Assembly: GCF_900109265.1 (NCBI RefSeq)
Contig: NZ_FNZM01000002.1
Span: 124,001 to 188,000 of the forward strand
From: Paraburkholderia tropica
GTDB taxonomy: Bacteria; Pseudomonadota; Gammaproteobacteria; Burkholderiales; Burkholderiaceae
DNA length: 64,000 nucleotides
Direction: 5' to 3'
Part shown: positions 41,830-54,722 of the stretch, one piece after another
Position numbering within the stretch: the first letter of the stretch is position 1
How the letters are laid out: each line of letters begins with the position of its first letter
The notes under the pieces: model-generated
Databases searched by the model: none
Seen by the model: only the letters and a program-made list of their open reading frames with translations
Told to the model about the DNA's origin: nothing
Position numbers and translations under genes: made by a program

Positions 41830-42510
41830 ATGCCCGAGACTCATGAATTGACGCGGCCCGCGCGGATCATCGTCGCGGACGATCATCCACTGGTGCTGTT
41901 CGCACTCGAGAATCTGCTTGCTTCGCTGTCCAATCTGCGCGTCGTGGCGCGCGCGCAATCGGTGCCGCAACTGTTCGAGGAGGCGCAGCAGCACGATTTC
42001 GACCTCGCCGTGCTGGACCTCTACATGCCCGGCGAGCGTGGCGAGGAAGGCCACGACGCGGTGCAGCGCTTTCAGCGCACCTACCCGGACAAAGCCGTCG
42101 TGGTGCTGACCATGGAAGACGAGGCGGCGGCGCTGCGCAGCGCCATCAATCTGAACGTCGAGGCGGTGTTGAGCAAGCGCGACCGCATCGACCTGATTCC
42201 CGTGGCGATCGCTTCGGCCATGGCGCGCGAGCACTACATCGGCCCGGTCGTGCGCGAACTGCTGAAGAAGGCCGAGCGCGAGCAGCGGCGCGAAGAGGTG
42301 CTGCGGCTGCTGTCCCGGCGCGAGTTCGAGGTGCTCACGCATTACGCGTCGGGGCTGGGCGTGACCGAGATCGCGGGTCTGCTCGGGCGCAGCGTGAAAA
42401 CCATCAGCGCGCAGAAGTGCGCGGCCATGAAGAAGCTCGCGCTCACGACGGATATCGACCTGTACCGCTTCGCGCTCGAGTGCGGTGTCGTGCAGGGCGA
42501 GGGCCGCTGA
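41830..42510 (+). CDS. Response regulator 2 of three (NarL/BvgA-type)
   Basis: The 226-residue protein has the acidic pair in IIVADDHPL, the phospho-acceptor Asp in AVLDLYMPG, the Thr in VVLTMEDE and the Lys in VLSKRDR. The C-terminal HTH reads LSRREFEVLTHYASGLGVTE then IAGLLGRSVKTISAQKCAAM, with the RSVKTIS recognition helix also seen in regulator 3. ATG 41830 follows GGAAA at good spacing. Its stop codon directly abuts the ATG of the third regulator. Confidence 0.93.
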   Translation: MPETHELTRPARIIVADDHPLVLFALENLLASLSNLRVVARAQSVPQLFEEAQQHDFDLAVLDLYMPGERGEEGHDAVQRFQRTYPDKAVVVLTMEDEAAALRSAINLNVEAVLSKRDRIDLIPVAIASAMAREHYIGPVVRELLKKAEREQRREEVLRLLSRREFEVLTHYASGLGVTEIAGLLGRSVKTISAQKCAAMKKLALTTDIDLYRFALECGVVQGEGR

Positions 42511-43200
42511 ATGGGGGCGCAGGTGGCGAGGGCCGATCAAGCGGAACAAACGGAACAGGCGGAACGCGTGCGCGTGATCGTCGCGGACGATCACGAGTGC
42601 GTGCGCATCGGCGTGACCGGCTTGCTGCGCGCGTCGCCGCGCATCGACGTGGTGGCCGAAGCCAGCGACACGCACTCGCTTGCATGTCAGCTCGACGCGC
42701 ACGCCTGCGACGTGGTGATCTCCGACGTCTGCATGCCGGGCATGGACGGCGAATACAGTTCGCTCTCCATGCTGCGGCGTCTGGTCCGCACGCCGCGCGC
42801 GCCCGCTGTCGTCGTGCTCACCATGATCTCCAGCGCGCCCATGCTCAGCGGCTTGCTGCAACACGGCTTGCAGGTAATCGTCGACAAGCGCGACGTGCCG
42901 TACGCCTTGCTGCCCGCGATCGACGCCGCACGCGTTCGTGAGCCGTTTCAGTCCGCCTGCACGCGCTCGGTGCTCGAGCGCGCGGGTGCGGGCTGCGAAC
43001 CATGCGTCGGCGTGCCGAGCGCGCGCGAGTGGGAAGTGCTGCAGCTCTACGTGCATGGCATGCCGATTGGCGCCATCGCGCGGCAGCTCGGGCGTAGCGT
43101 GAAGACCGTCAGCACGCAAAAGCGCAACGCGATGCGCAAGTTCGGCCTCGCCACCGAGCGCGAACTGATCGAATTCGCCACGCAGATCGGCCTCACCTGA
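42511..43200 (+). CDS. Response regulator 3 of three (NarL/BvgA-type)
   Basis: The 229-residue protein begins at the ATG that directly follows the stop of regulator 2 (TGAATG), so they must be cotranscribed and probably translationally coupled. All receiver residues are present: VIVADDHEC, VISDVCMPG, VVLTMISS and IVDKRDV. The HTH is SAREWEVLQLYVHGMPIGAI with RQLGRSVKTVSTQKRNAM. The first 18 residues are a hydrophilic Glu/Gln-rich extension. It is followed by a 286-base gap with a separate promoter-like region. Confidence 0.93.
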   Translation: MGAQVARADQAEQTEQAERVRVIVADDHECVRIGVTGLLRASPRIDVVAEASDTHSLACQLDAHACDVVISDVCMPGMDGEYSSLSMLRRLVRTPRAPAVVVLTMISSAPMLSGLLQHGLQVIVDKRDVPYALLPAIDAARVREPFQSACTRSVLERAGAGCEPCVGVPSAREWEVLQLYVHGMPIGAIARQLGRSVKTVSTQKRNAMRKFGLATERELIEFATQIGLT

Positions 43201-43288
43201 AACGCTCGACCACGCCGCGCCGCCGCCCCGCGATCCGACGTTCTGTCAGATTTCGCGCGCAACTGCGACTGAATCGCCTTCGCATTTT

Positions 43289-43331
43289 TAGGAGTTGTCC
43301 TATCGGACGATGGGACGCCGCTCACCATAAT
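43289..43331 (+). promoter_or_regulatory. Candidate BvgA/RcsB-like box and promoter for aquaporin and kinase
   Basis: TAGGAGTTGTCCTA (43289-43302) is an inverted repeat, TAGGA-N4-TCCTA. It can be read as two head-to-head heptads close to the BvgA heptad TTTCCTA and close to RcsB boxes. CATAAT at 43326-43331 is a plausible -10. With a start near 43338 the box is centred near -42, the class II activator position, and the -35 position (TCGGAC) is poor, as expected for an activated promoter. Confidence 0.5.
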
Positions 43332-43486
43332 TTAAAGCTCGACGCGCGAATTGTCGGATAGCGCCGGTTTGGCTTTCTCCGTTCGGCATTTCCCCTTCCT
43401 GACATCGCTGGCCACCCGTGCGGCAGCCCTCGCCGGCTGTCGGCGGGAACGCGCGCGTCGCGCCAGCTGGACAAGGAGACAACACC

Positions 43487-44248
43487 ATGAAGCTCGTAGA
43501 CCGTGTGGCGGTGGAGGGCGCGGGCACCGCGTGGCTCGTGTTCGTCGGCTGCGCGAGCGCCGCGCTCAATGGCGCCGTGCCCGCGCAGGGCTGGAATGTC
43601 TTCGAAATGGCGGCAGCGTTCGGTCTCGCGCTGGCGGTGGCCGGTTTCGCGTCGGCGCGGGTGTCGAGTGCGCATTTCAATCCCGCGGTGACGATCGGCT
43701 TTGCGGCGTCGGGGCGTTTCCCGGTACGCGATGTCGTGCCGTATATCGCCGCGCAAACCGTCGGCGCGCTCCTCGGCACGGCGTTGCTTGCCTACGTCGC
43801 GAGCGGCCGCCCGGGTTTTTCCTTCGCGGTGTCGGATTTCGCCAGCAATGGCTACGACGAGCATTCGCCCTGCGAGTATGCGTTCGGTGCGGTGGCGGTC
43901 GTCGAGTGCGTGATGACGTTCGCGTTCGTGCTGCTACAGCTTGTCATGTCGCGCTCGCCGCAGCGGCGCAAGGCCGCGCCCATGGCGCTCGGCGCCTGCC
44001 TCGCCGCAATCTATCTGATTGCGATTCCGGTGAGCAATGGCGGCATGAATCCGGCGCGGTCCACCGCGCCGGCCTTGTTCGTGGGCGACTGGGCGCTCGA
44101 TCAGCTCTGGCTGTTCTGGGCCGCGCCGATGCTGGGCGGCATCGCGGCGGGCATCGCTCACCGGCTGGCGCTGCGTCTGCGTGCGAGGGGGCGTATCCGG
44201 TCGCGTGCGCAGCGCGACGCGTCTCGCAACGGCCACGGCCCGAGCTGA
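43487..44248 (+). CDS. AqpZ-like aquaporin with atypical selectivity filter
   Basis: The 253-residue MIP-family channel has six membrane spans and both NPA boxes: AHFNPAVTIG (NPA at 65-67) and GGMNPARSTAP (NPA at 188-190). ATG 43487 follows AAGGAG. Compared with E. coli AqpZ (filter F43/H174/T183/R189), the aligned residues here are F45, Y176, G185 and R191. The filter histidine and threonine are therefore replaced, and strict water selectivity cannot be assumed. The gene sits between the response regulators and the sensor kinase, pointing to a link with osmotic or small-solute sensing (inference). Confidence 0.92.
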   Translation: MKLVDRVAVEGAGTAWLVFVGCASAALNGAVPAQGWNVFEMAAAFGLALAVAGFASARVSSAHFNPAVTIGFAASGRFPVRDVVPYIAAQTVGALLGTALLAYVASGRPGFSFAVSDFASNGYDEHSPCEYAFGAVAVVECVMTFAFVLLQLVMSRSPQRRKAAPMALGACLAAIYLIAIPVSNGGMNPARSTAPALFVGDWALDQLWLFWAAPMLGGIAAGIAHRLALRLRARGRIRSRAQRDASRNGHGPS

Positions 44249-44343
44249 GCGAGGCCATTCTCTTGCCGACTCCGCCGCTCCTTTCCACTCGCGTCGCGCA
44301 ACGTTGCGCGTGGGGAAGCGGCGCGCGCGGTGGGGCGATCGGC

Positions 44344-49029
<4,686 letters not shown>

Positions 49030-49034
49030 GTATT

Positions 49035-49067
49035 TTCTGTCAGTCGAATGGCGCGAAACTGACAGAA
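49035..49067 (+). repeat. Inverted repeat just after the kinase stop codon
   Basis: TTCTGTCAG (49035-49043) and CTGACAGAA (49059-49067) are perfect 9-base inverted copies with a 15-base loop, starting five bases after the stop. No T-run follows, so it is not a standard terminator. The same TTCTGTCAG occurs at 43241-43249, upstream of the aquaporin promoter. Confidence 0.7.
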
Positions 49068-49111
49068 CTGCCAGAAAGGAATGCGAACAGTCGTGCGGGC
49101 GCACGCAGTAT

Positions 49112-49137
49112 AAAAAAAACGCGGCCGAAGCCGCGTT
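49112..49137 (-). terminator. Rho-independent terminator after the second LysR gene
   Basis: On the minus strand AACGCGGC and GCCGCGTT pair around TTCG and are followed by eight T (A at 49112-49119 on the plus strand). It is oriented to end the lysR transcript coming from 50168. Confidence 0.88.
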
Positions 49138-49226
49138 CAAGCTTGGAGACCCTTCGATGAAGAGTCACTTCTCGCATCGGGAAGCTTAGTCCGCGTGCCG
49201 ATAAAAATCGAGATAAAAACGGTCAA

Positions 49227-50168
49227 TTAACTATTACACGAAGTGTCGATAATCGTCTGACGCGGCGACTCGTGCCGCCGGAACCACTCGACCGTGAAAT
49301 CGACGAACGAGCGTGTTTTTGCGGGCACGTGACGGCGGCCCGGATAGACGAGCGACAGCTCCTTGTCGGCGTCGCGGATCTCATAGCCGTCGAGCACGCG
49401 CACGAGCGCACCCTGCGCGAGGTCGGCGGCCACCTGGCTGGCGGGCAGGATCGTGATGCCCATGCCCGCGAGCGCCGCCTGACGCAACATCGCCGAATTG
49501 TTGACCGCGTAGGCGGGTTCGATCATCACGGGCTCGCGCGCGCCGCCGGGCGTGGCGAAGTGCCACTCGTTGCCATGAATGTCGGCGGACGGCGCGAGCA
49601 GCGTGTGGCGCGCGAGATCGGCGGGACGCGCGGGCGCGCGATGTCGATCGAGATAGTCGGGCGACGCCACGGCGACCGGCGCGATGGTGACGAGCGGCCG
49701 GCGGATCAGCGTGCCGCCGCTCACCTGGCGCGGCGCGACGATGCCCGCGTCGAAACCTTCCTCGATCAGATCAACGGGCCGATGCAGCAGCGTGAGCGCG
49801 AGCCGCACGTGCGCAAACTCGGCGAGGTACTGCTTGAGCAGGGGCGTGAGGCCGTGCAGCGCGAACGACGCGTGCGCGACCACCCGCAACGTGCCCGACG
49901 GCACCGAGACGCCGTGCGCGATCTGCGTTTCGACGCGCTCGAGATCTTCGAGCAGATGGCGGCACGCCTGCGAATACGCGCTGCCGGCCTCGGTCAGCGA
50001 TACGCTGCGCGTGTTGCGGTTGATGAGGCGCGTATCGAGATGGGCTTCGAGCAGCGCCACGTAGCGCGTCACGACCGCGTTCGAGAGATTGAGACTCGCG
50101 GCTGCGCGCCCGAACGAGCCGTGTTCGGCAACGCTGACGAATACGCGCATTGCCTGCAATTGATTCAT
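49227..50168 (-). CDS. LysR-family transcriptional regulator (CrgA/AaeR-like group)
   Basis: The 313-residue protein has the N-terminal HTH (LQAMRVFVSVAEHGSFGRAA, LNLSNAVVTRYVALLEAHLD) with the NRNTRSVSLTEAG wing of the CrgA-type subgroup. A substrate-binding-like C-terminal domain follows (IEEGFDAGIVAPRQ, AGMGITILPA). ATG 50168 gives the usual MNQLQAMRVF start; ATG 50183 is five codons upstream. It is divergent from a porin gene across a 542-base AT-rich gap. Effector and targets unknown. Confidence 0.92.
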   Translation of the reverse strand: MNQLQAMRVFVSVAEHGSFGRAAASLNLSNAVVTRYVALLEAHLDTRLINRNTRSVSLTEAGSAYSQACRHLLEDLERVETQIAHGVSVPSGTLRVVAHASFALHGLTPLLKQYLAEFAHVRLALTLLHRPVDLIEEGFDAGIVAPRQVSGGTLIRRPLVTIAPVAVASPDYLDRHRAPARPADLARHTLLAPSADIHGNEWHFATPGGAREPVMIEPAYAVNNSAMLRQAALAGMGITILPASQVAADLAQGALVRVLDGYEIRDADKELSLVYPGRRHVPAKTRSFVDFTVEWFRRHESPRQTIIDTSCNS

Positions 50169-50710
50169 GTTCTTCGGTCGCATCGACGTGAGCGCGTGTG
50201 GAGTGGACCGCGTAAAGGAGGCGGAAAATATAAAAATGAATAAGCGGTAAAAGCGTTAAATTCCGTTTTGCATTCGACGAATAAAAGTAGTGGGGCGAAA
50301 CGAAATCGAAGGCGGGAATTTACACGGTGTCTGCCGGATAGTACCGATCGAAACCGGCCCATGAAAATGAGACTGCTCCGAATCTTTGCTGCGTCGAGCT
50401 GGCAGCGTGTTGTCTATCGGCAACGTTATATCGGGATAATGTTTCGCACAATGCGCGCCCACGAAAAATAGAGATAAAGCGTGCGCATTGCCACTCAAGC
50501 GATTGCAGGGTTAACGCGTGCAATCATTCGACATTGTCGAAAATGCTTTTGCTCGATGCCGGGATGGCTGCTTTAAAACGCACGCCCATAAACTTCGGTT
50601 TGCATATCAATGCGGCGCCACACTCGCGGCGCGAGGGATCTGGCGAGGCCGGCACCTTGCCCGGCGGCGACATCCACTTTTGCCGAAAGGCTTTGCATCG
50701 AAGGAAGCAT
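50169..50710. other. AT-rich gap before the porin gene, with an inverted repeat
   Basis: This 542-base region is markedly AT-rich from about 50220 to 50480, unlike the flanks. TTCGAC-ATT-GTCGAA at 50527-50541 is a perfect inverted repeat about 170 bases before the porin start and could be an operator. GATAAT-like sequence near 50434-50440 could be a -10 element. Short open frames on both strands have no ribosome-binding site or recognisable content, so I call no gene. A small regulatory RNA cannot be excluded. Confidence 0.45.
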
Positions 50711-51817
50711 ATGAAAAAGCATCTGGTAATCGCAGCGGCAGTCGCTGCGACGTTCGCATCGGCGTCGTACGCGCAAAGCAGCGTCACGCTGTACGGTATC
50801 GTCGACGCGGGCTTCACGTACACGACGAACATCGGCGGCGAACGCAATTACGCCATGACGAGCGGCAACGTCCAGGCAAGCCGTTGGGGCCTGCGCGGCG
50901 TTGAAGATCTGGGTGGCGGCCTGAAGGCAGTCTTCAACCTCGAAAGCGGCTTCGACGTGATGAACGGCAAGCAGAACGGCGGCCTGTTCAATCGCCAGTC
51001 GTTCGTGGGTCTCTCGCAAGCGCAGTTCGGCACGGTCACGTTCGGCCGTCAGTTCGACTCGGTGGTCGACTACGTCGGCCCGCTGATGGCAGTCGGCACG
51101 TGGGGCGGCACCTACATGGCGCACGTCATGGACAACGACAACGGCAACGGCTCGTTCTCGCTGAACAACTCGATCAAGTACACGAGCGCGAACTACTCGG
51201 GCTTCCAGTTCGGCGGCACGTACGCCTTCTCGAACCAGGCCGGCGGCTTCGCGAACAACCGCGCGTACAGCGCGGGTGCGAGCTACCAGAACGCCGGTCT
51301 GCGCGTTGGCGCGGCCTACCTGCAGGCGCAGGGCATGGACCGCAACGGCAACGGCGCGGTCGTCGGCGACCCGCTGGGCGCGAACGAGCGTCAGCGCACC
51401 TGGGGTGCCGGCGCGAGCTACACGTACGGTCCGGTGGTCGGCGGCGTGGTGTTCACGCAAACGCGTCTGAACAACTTCACGGCCGACAAGTCGGTTCGCT
51501 TCAACAACATCGAAGGCAACGTGCGCTACAACCTGACGCCGGCACTCGGCATCGGCGCGATGTACACGTACACGAACGCGAACGGCGACGGCGTCGACAA
51601 CGGCACCGGTAGCCGCTCGGTGCACTGGCATCAGTTCGGCCTTCAGGCCGACTACGCGCTCTCGAAGCGCACCGACATCTACCTCGAAGGCGTCGGCCTG
51701 TGGGGTTCGGGCCAGAACGCTGTGGGCCTGACGCAAGTTGGCTACACGTCGGACGGTGGTGTCTCGTCGTCGAAGAACCAAGGCATCATCACGACGGGTA
51801 TCCGTCACCGCTTCTAA
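50711..51817 (+). CDS. Gram-negative porin (OmpC-like, Burkholderia type)
   Basis: This 368-residue precursor of a trimeric outer-membrane general porin has a signal peptide ending at ASASYA (residue 21) and the mature start QSSVTLYGIVDAGFTYTTN. Alternating beta strands continue throughout (SRWGLRGVEDLGGGLKAVFN, LESGF, RQSFVGLSQAQFGTVTFGRQ). It closes with the C-terminal aromatic TGIRHRF that signals BAM-dependent assembly. ATG 50711 follows GAAGGAAG. A terminator follows at 51907. Expression is probably strong, given the good ribosome-binding site and long upstream region. Confidence 0.96.
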   Translation: MKKHLVIAAAVAATFASASYAQSSVTLYGIVDAGFTYTTNIGGERNYAMTSGNVQASRWGLRGVEDLGGGLKAVFNLESGFDVMNGKQNGGLFNRQSFVGLSQAQFGTVTFGRQFDSVVDYVGPLMAVGTWGGTYMAHVMDNDNGNGSFSLNNSIKYTSANYSGFQFGGTYAFSNQAGGFANNRAYSAGASYQNAGLRVGAAYLQAQGMDRNGNGAVVGDPLGANERQRTWGAGASYTYGPVVGGVVFTQTRLNNFTADKSVRFNNIEGNVRYNLTPALGIGAMYTYTNANGDGVDNGTGSRSVHWHQFGLQADYALSKRTDIYLEGVGLWGSGQNAVGLTQVGYTSDGGVSSSKNQGIITTGIRHRF

Positions 51818-51906
51818 AAAGCATGAACCGCGCGATCCGGGTCCCGGCCGGATCGCGCGATCGTTGCACAACAAGTTGGGTAGGCAATCAAGTCGTACTT
51901 GGGTTG

Positions 51907-51936
51907 GAGAGCGTCGCTTGCGGCGCTCTTTTTTTT
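51907..51936 (+). terminator. Rho-independent terminator after the porin gene
   Basis: AGAGCG and CGCTCT arms extend through a GU-containing stem around CTTG and are followed by eight T. It lies 90 bases after the porin stop. Confidence 0.82.
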
Positions 51937-52101
51937 CGCCCGCTGCTTTCATCGGGCTTTCCGCTTCACGGGGTGGAATGCGGCATGCTGCAATCGGAAT
52001 CCGACGTCGTTGTCGGATTTGCTCTAGCATGTGCCTACACGCACGCGCGCGGCCATCGCAAACGGTCTGGTGCGCTGCGTCACAACAAACGGAGAACTCC
52101 C

Positions 52102-52536
52102 ATGAAAGCGCTTCGTCCGCTGCAGTTTGCTCTCGCACTGTGTGTCCTTGCCTCCAGCGCCGCCTTCGCCGACACCGTCGCGCTCAAGGCCGATCTCGAA
52201 CCCTCCAGTGAAGTGCCGCCGCGCGTGAGCAAGGGCCACGGCATGCTCAACGCGACCTTCGACACGTCGACAAAAGCGCTCAACTGGACCATCACCTACG
52301 AAGGTCTGACGACGCCGGTCACGGCCGCGCACTTTCACGGTCCTGCGCCCGTCGGCCAGAATGCCGGCGTGCAGGTGCCGATTCCGAAGGGTGAACTGGC
52401 GAGCCCGATCAAGGGTTCGGCGACGCTCAACGACAAGCAGGTCACCGATCTGATGGCCGGCCAGTGGTACTTCAACGTGCATACGCAGCAGAATCCGTCC
52501 GGCGAGATCCGCGGCCAGGTGCTGCCCGCGAACTGA
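52102..52536 (+). CDS. Secreted CHRD-domain protein
   Basis: The 144-residue precursor has a signal peptide (cleavage after SSAAFA, residue 23) and a single CHRD domain with the family blocks HFHGPAPVGQNAGV and WYFNVHTQQNPSGEIRGQV. CHRD domains occur in chordin and in many bacterial exported proteins whose function is not established. ATG 52102 follows GGAGAA. It sits between the porin and a hydrolase without a visible functional tie. Confidence 0.9.
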   Translation: MKALRPLQFALALCVLASSAAFADTVALKADLEPSSEVPPRVSKGHGMLNATFDTSTKALNWTITYEGLTTPVTAAHFHGPAPVGQNAGVQVPIPKGELASPIKGSATLNDKQVTDLMAGQWYFNVHTQQNPSGEIRGQVLPAN

Positions 52537-52615
52537 GCGGCCTTGAAGCGTTCACCGCCAGGGAGCCCATGACCCCATCGACGAGTCGTTCAGGCGGCGC
52601 ACGGGAATCCGCGCG

Positions 52616-53599
52616 ATGAGCCTGCAAAACAAGCTGATCTGCTGGGGGCTGCGCCGCCGCTTTCTGCCCGAAACGCGCAAGCCGGTCGACGTGGCGCGCA
52701 CCCGCGCGCTCACGGAAAAGCGCGTCTGGCTGCCGCCGGTGCCGAAGGGCTGGCAGCTTTACGCGCAGCCCGAACAGCGCGAACAAGGTCAAGGCGGCGC
52801 CGACGAACCGTCCGTGCGCGGTGAATGGCTGGTGCGCGAGGGCGGGGCGCCGCGCACGATTCTCTATCTGCATGGCGGCGGCTACTACTTCTGTTCGCCG
52901 CGCACGCATCGCGCGATTACGTTCGGGCTCGCCACGCGCGCCGATGCCGATGTTTTCTCGCTCGACTATCGCCTCGCGCCCGAGCATCCGTTTCCCGCCG
53001 CGCTCGACGATGCGCTGGCTGCCTACCGGCGCCTGCTCGATGAGGGCGCGCCGGCTGCGTCGCTGGTGATCGCGGGCGATTCGGCAGGCGGCGGACTCGC
53101 GCTCGCCACGCTGGTCGCCTTGCGCGATGCCGGCGATCCGTTGCCGGGCGGCGCGCTGCTTTATTCACCGTGGACCGATCTGGCGTGCACAGGCGCGTCG
53201 ATCCGCGCGAACGATGGCCGCGATCCGATGTTCTGCGGCGACGTCTTCGCGCGTATCGCGTCGATGTATCTGGGCGCAACGCGTGCAACGCATCCCTATG
53301 TGTCGCCGCTTTACGCCGATTTTCATGGCTTGCCGCCGCTCTTTCTTCTCGCGGGCAGCACCGAAACGCTGCTCGACGACACCTTGCGCGTCGCCGAGCG
53401 TGCGCGCGCCGCGGGCGTGAGCGTCGAGTGCGAGATCGGGCGCGATCTGCCGCATATCTGGCCGATCTACGCGCCGTTCATGCCGGAGGCGCGGCGCGCG
53501 CTCGATGCCTCCGCGCGTTTCGTGAAGCAGGTCAGCGCCGCCGACGTCACCGCGCGGGCGCGCAAGGCCGCCGCGTTGCCGACGCAAACCGTCGCGTGA
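52616..53599 (+). CDS. Alpha/beta hydrolase, hormone-sensitive-lipase family
   Basis: The 327-residue esterase-like enzyme has the HSL oxyanion motif LHGGGYYFCSP, the nucleophile elbow GDSAGGGLALA and the acid region PPLFLLAGSTETLLDD. The catalytic His is in DLPHIWPIY. No signal peptide is visible, so it is likely cytosolic. The natural ester substrate is unknown. It converges with the EcsC gene, 45 bases away. Confidence 0.92.
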   Translation: MSLQNKLICWGLRRRFLPETRKPVDVARTRALTEKRVWLPPVPKGWQLYAQPEQREQGQGGADEPSVRGEWLVREGGAPRTILYLHGGGYYFCSPRTHRAITFGLATRADADVFSLDYRLAPEHPFPAALDDALAAYRRLLDEGAPAASLVIAGDSAGGGLALATLVALRDAGDPLPGGALLYSPWTDLACTGASIRANDGRDPMFCGDVFARIASMYLGATRATHPYVSPLYADFHGLPPLFLLAGSTETLLDDTLRVAERARAAGVSVECEIGRDLPHIWPIYAPFMPEARRALDASARFVKQVSAADVTARARKAAALPTQTVA

Positions 53600-53644
53600 C
53601 GCAGGTGCGCGCGGGATTGCGCGACGCGGTTGCGTGCAGCGCGC

Positions 53645-54544
53645 TCATTCCAGCGCGAGATCGATCGCGTCGTAGGCCGCATGGATCGCGGCTTCGCCGT
53701 ATTTGCGCTCCAGTCGCCGCACGGTGAAGTGACCGTGCGCGACGTTCTGGAAGTGGTCGATGAACACCGTGTTGACCATCGCGCCCAACACCGCGCCGAT
53801 GGCCGGAATCGATTTCGCGGCCACTTGCTCGCTGACCTGCACGGAAAAGCGCGTGGCGACCGTCTGCATGAGCTTGAGCAGCGCGGTCGAGCCATGTGCG
53901 GCGAAGCCCTTCGTCGCCATTTCCGATGACGCCTTCGAGACCGCCTGCGCCAGCGCGCCGCGCACGATGAAGTAGCCGAAGTCGGCTTCGTCGTCGGCGG
54001 CGGAGCGGCCGCCCATGCCGAACACCGTCAGACATTGCAATTGCGTGTCGGCGTTCGCAAGTTGCTCGCCTTCGCTGCGCGCGATATCGCAGATCGAGCG
54101 GAACATCAGCGTAGTTGTGACGGGCAATTCGACCGGCAGCGCGAACAGGCCGAACGCGCCGCCCGCCGCGCCCGTGGTCGCGACGGCGAACTTGTGCAGC
54201 AGGTTGCTGGGTTTCGATACGACCTGCGCCGCCGCGCCGTTCGGGCCGCCGCCGTTCGGGCCGCTATTCAAGCCGACGCTCGTCAGCGCGCCTTCGCCCT
54301 GCTTGCCGAGCGTCTTGAGCGCGATCTGCAGACATTTGCGCAAGGCGGCCTGGGTGGCGTCGTTGACCTTGTCGTTGGCCATGGCAGGCAGCTTCGCGAT
54401 CAGCTTTTCGACCGGCGCGCCGACGATGGCGGCCAGCTTCATGCCCAGCGGCGGCGTTTCGAGTTCGTGCTTCGCGCGCTTGAGCGCGGCGAGATCGACG
54501 TCGGACAAATCGGCAAAATTGGACAAATTAGTATTTGGCCCCAT
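53645..54544 (-). CDS. EcsC family protein
   Basis: The 299-residue protein matches the EcsC family. Landmarks are the glycine/alanine-rich hydrophobic region TTGAAGGAFGLFALPVELPV followed by TTTLMFRSICDIARSEGE, and the C-terminal IPAIGAVLGAMVNTVFIDHF helix region. Family function in proteobacteria is not established. ATG 54544 follows GGGAG; the frame extends upstream but without family content. It is divergent from the efflux-pump gene. Confidence 0.87.
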   Translation of the reverse strand: MGPNTNLSNFADLSDVDLAALKRAKHELETPPLGMKLAAIVGAPVEKLIAKLPAMANDKVNDATQAALRKCLQIALKTLGKQGEGALTSVGLNSGPNGGGPNGAAAQVVSKPSNLLHKFAVATTGAAGGAFGLFALPVELPVTTTLMFRSICDIARSEGEQLANADTQLQCLTVFGMGGRSAADDEADFGYFIVRGALAQAVSKASSEMATKGFAAHGSTALLKLMQTVATRFSVQVSEQVAAKSIPAIGAVLGAMVNTVFIDHFQNVAHGHFTVRRLERKYGEAAIHAAYDAIDLALE

Positions 54545-54677
54545 AAATCTCCCGATGAAAGCGGCGTGGCGCGACGGATTGAGCGCGCCGGGAAAACACC
54601 CGGCAACACGCAAAAAGCGTGCGCCTCGTCGAGCCAAACCGTCCATTAGACGCCCAGTGTAGAGGATCGCACCATGC

Positions 54678-54705
54678 TATGATTCGTAATCTTTGACGCG
54701 TCAAA
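54678..54705 (+). promoter_or_regulatory. Promoter and perfect palindrome upstream of the EmrB-like pump
   Basis: TATGAT at 54678-54683 is a plausible -10 element. TTTGACGCGTCAAA at 54692-54705 is a perfect 14-base palindrome that would cover the transcription start. This is a typical MarR-type repressor site, and a marR gene lies just downstream of the pump. Prediction from sequence only. Confidence 0.55.
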
Positions 54706-54722
54706 CGTTGCGGGATCAAAAA

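Noticed and set aside
43351..44343. Upstream extension of the kinase frame through the aquaporin gene
   Set aside because: The kinase frame stays open through the aquaporin, but the aquaporin is clearly coding in another frame. The kinase signal peptide starts near 44344, so the extension is not protein.
50268..50523. Short open frames on both strands in the porin leader region
   Set aside because: About 67 codons each, no ribosome-binding site, no hydrophobic or conserved pattern, overlapping each other antisense.
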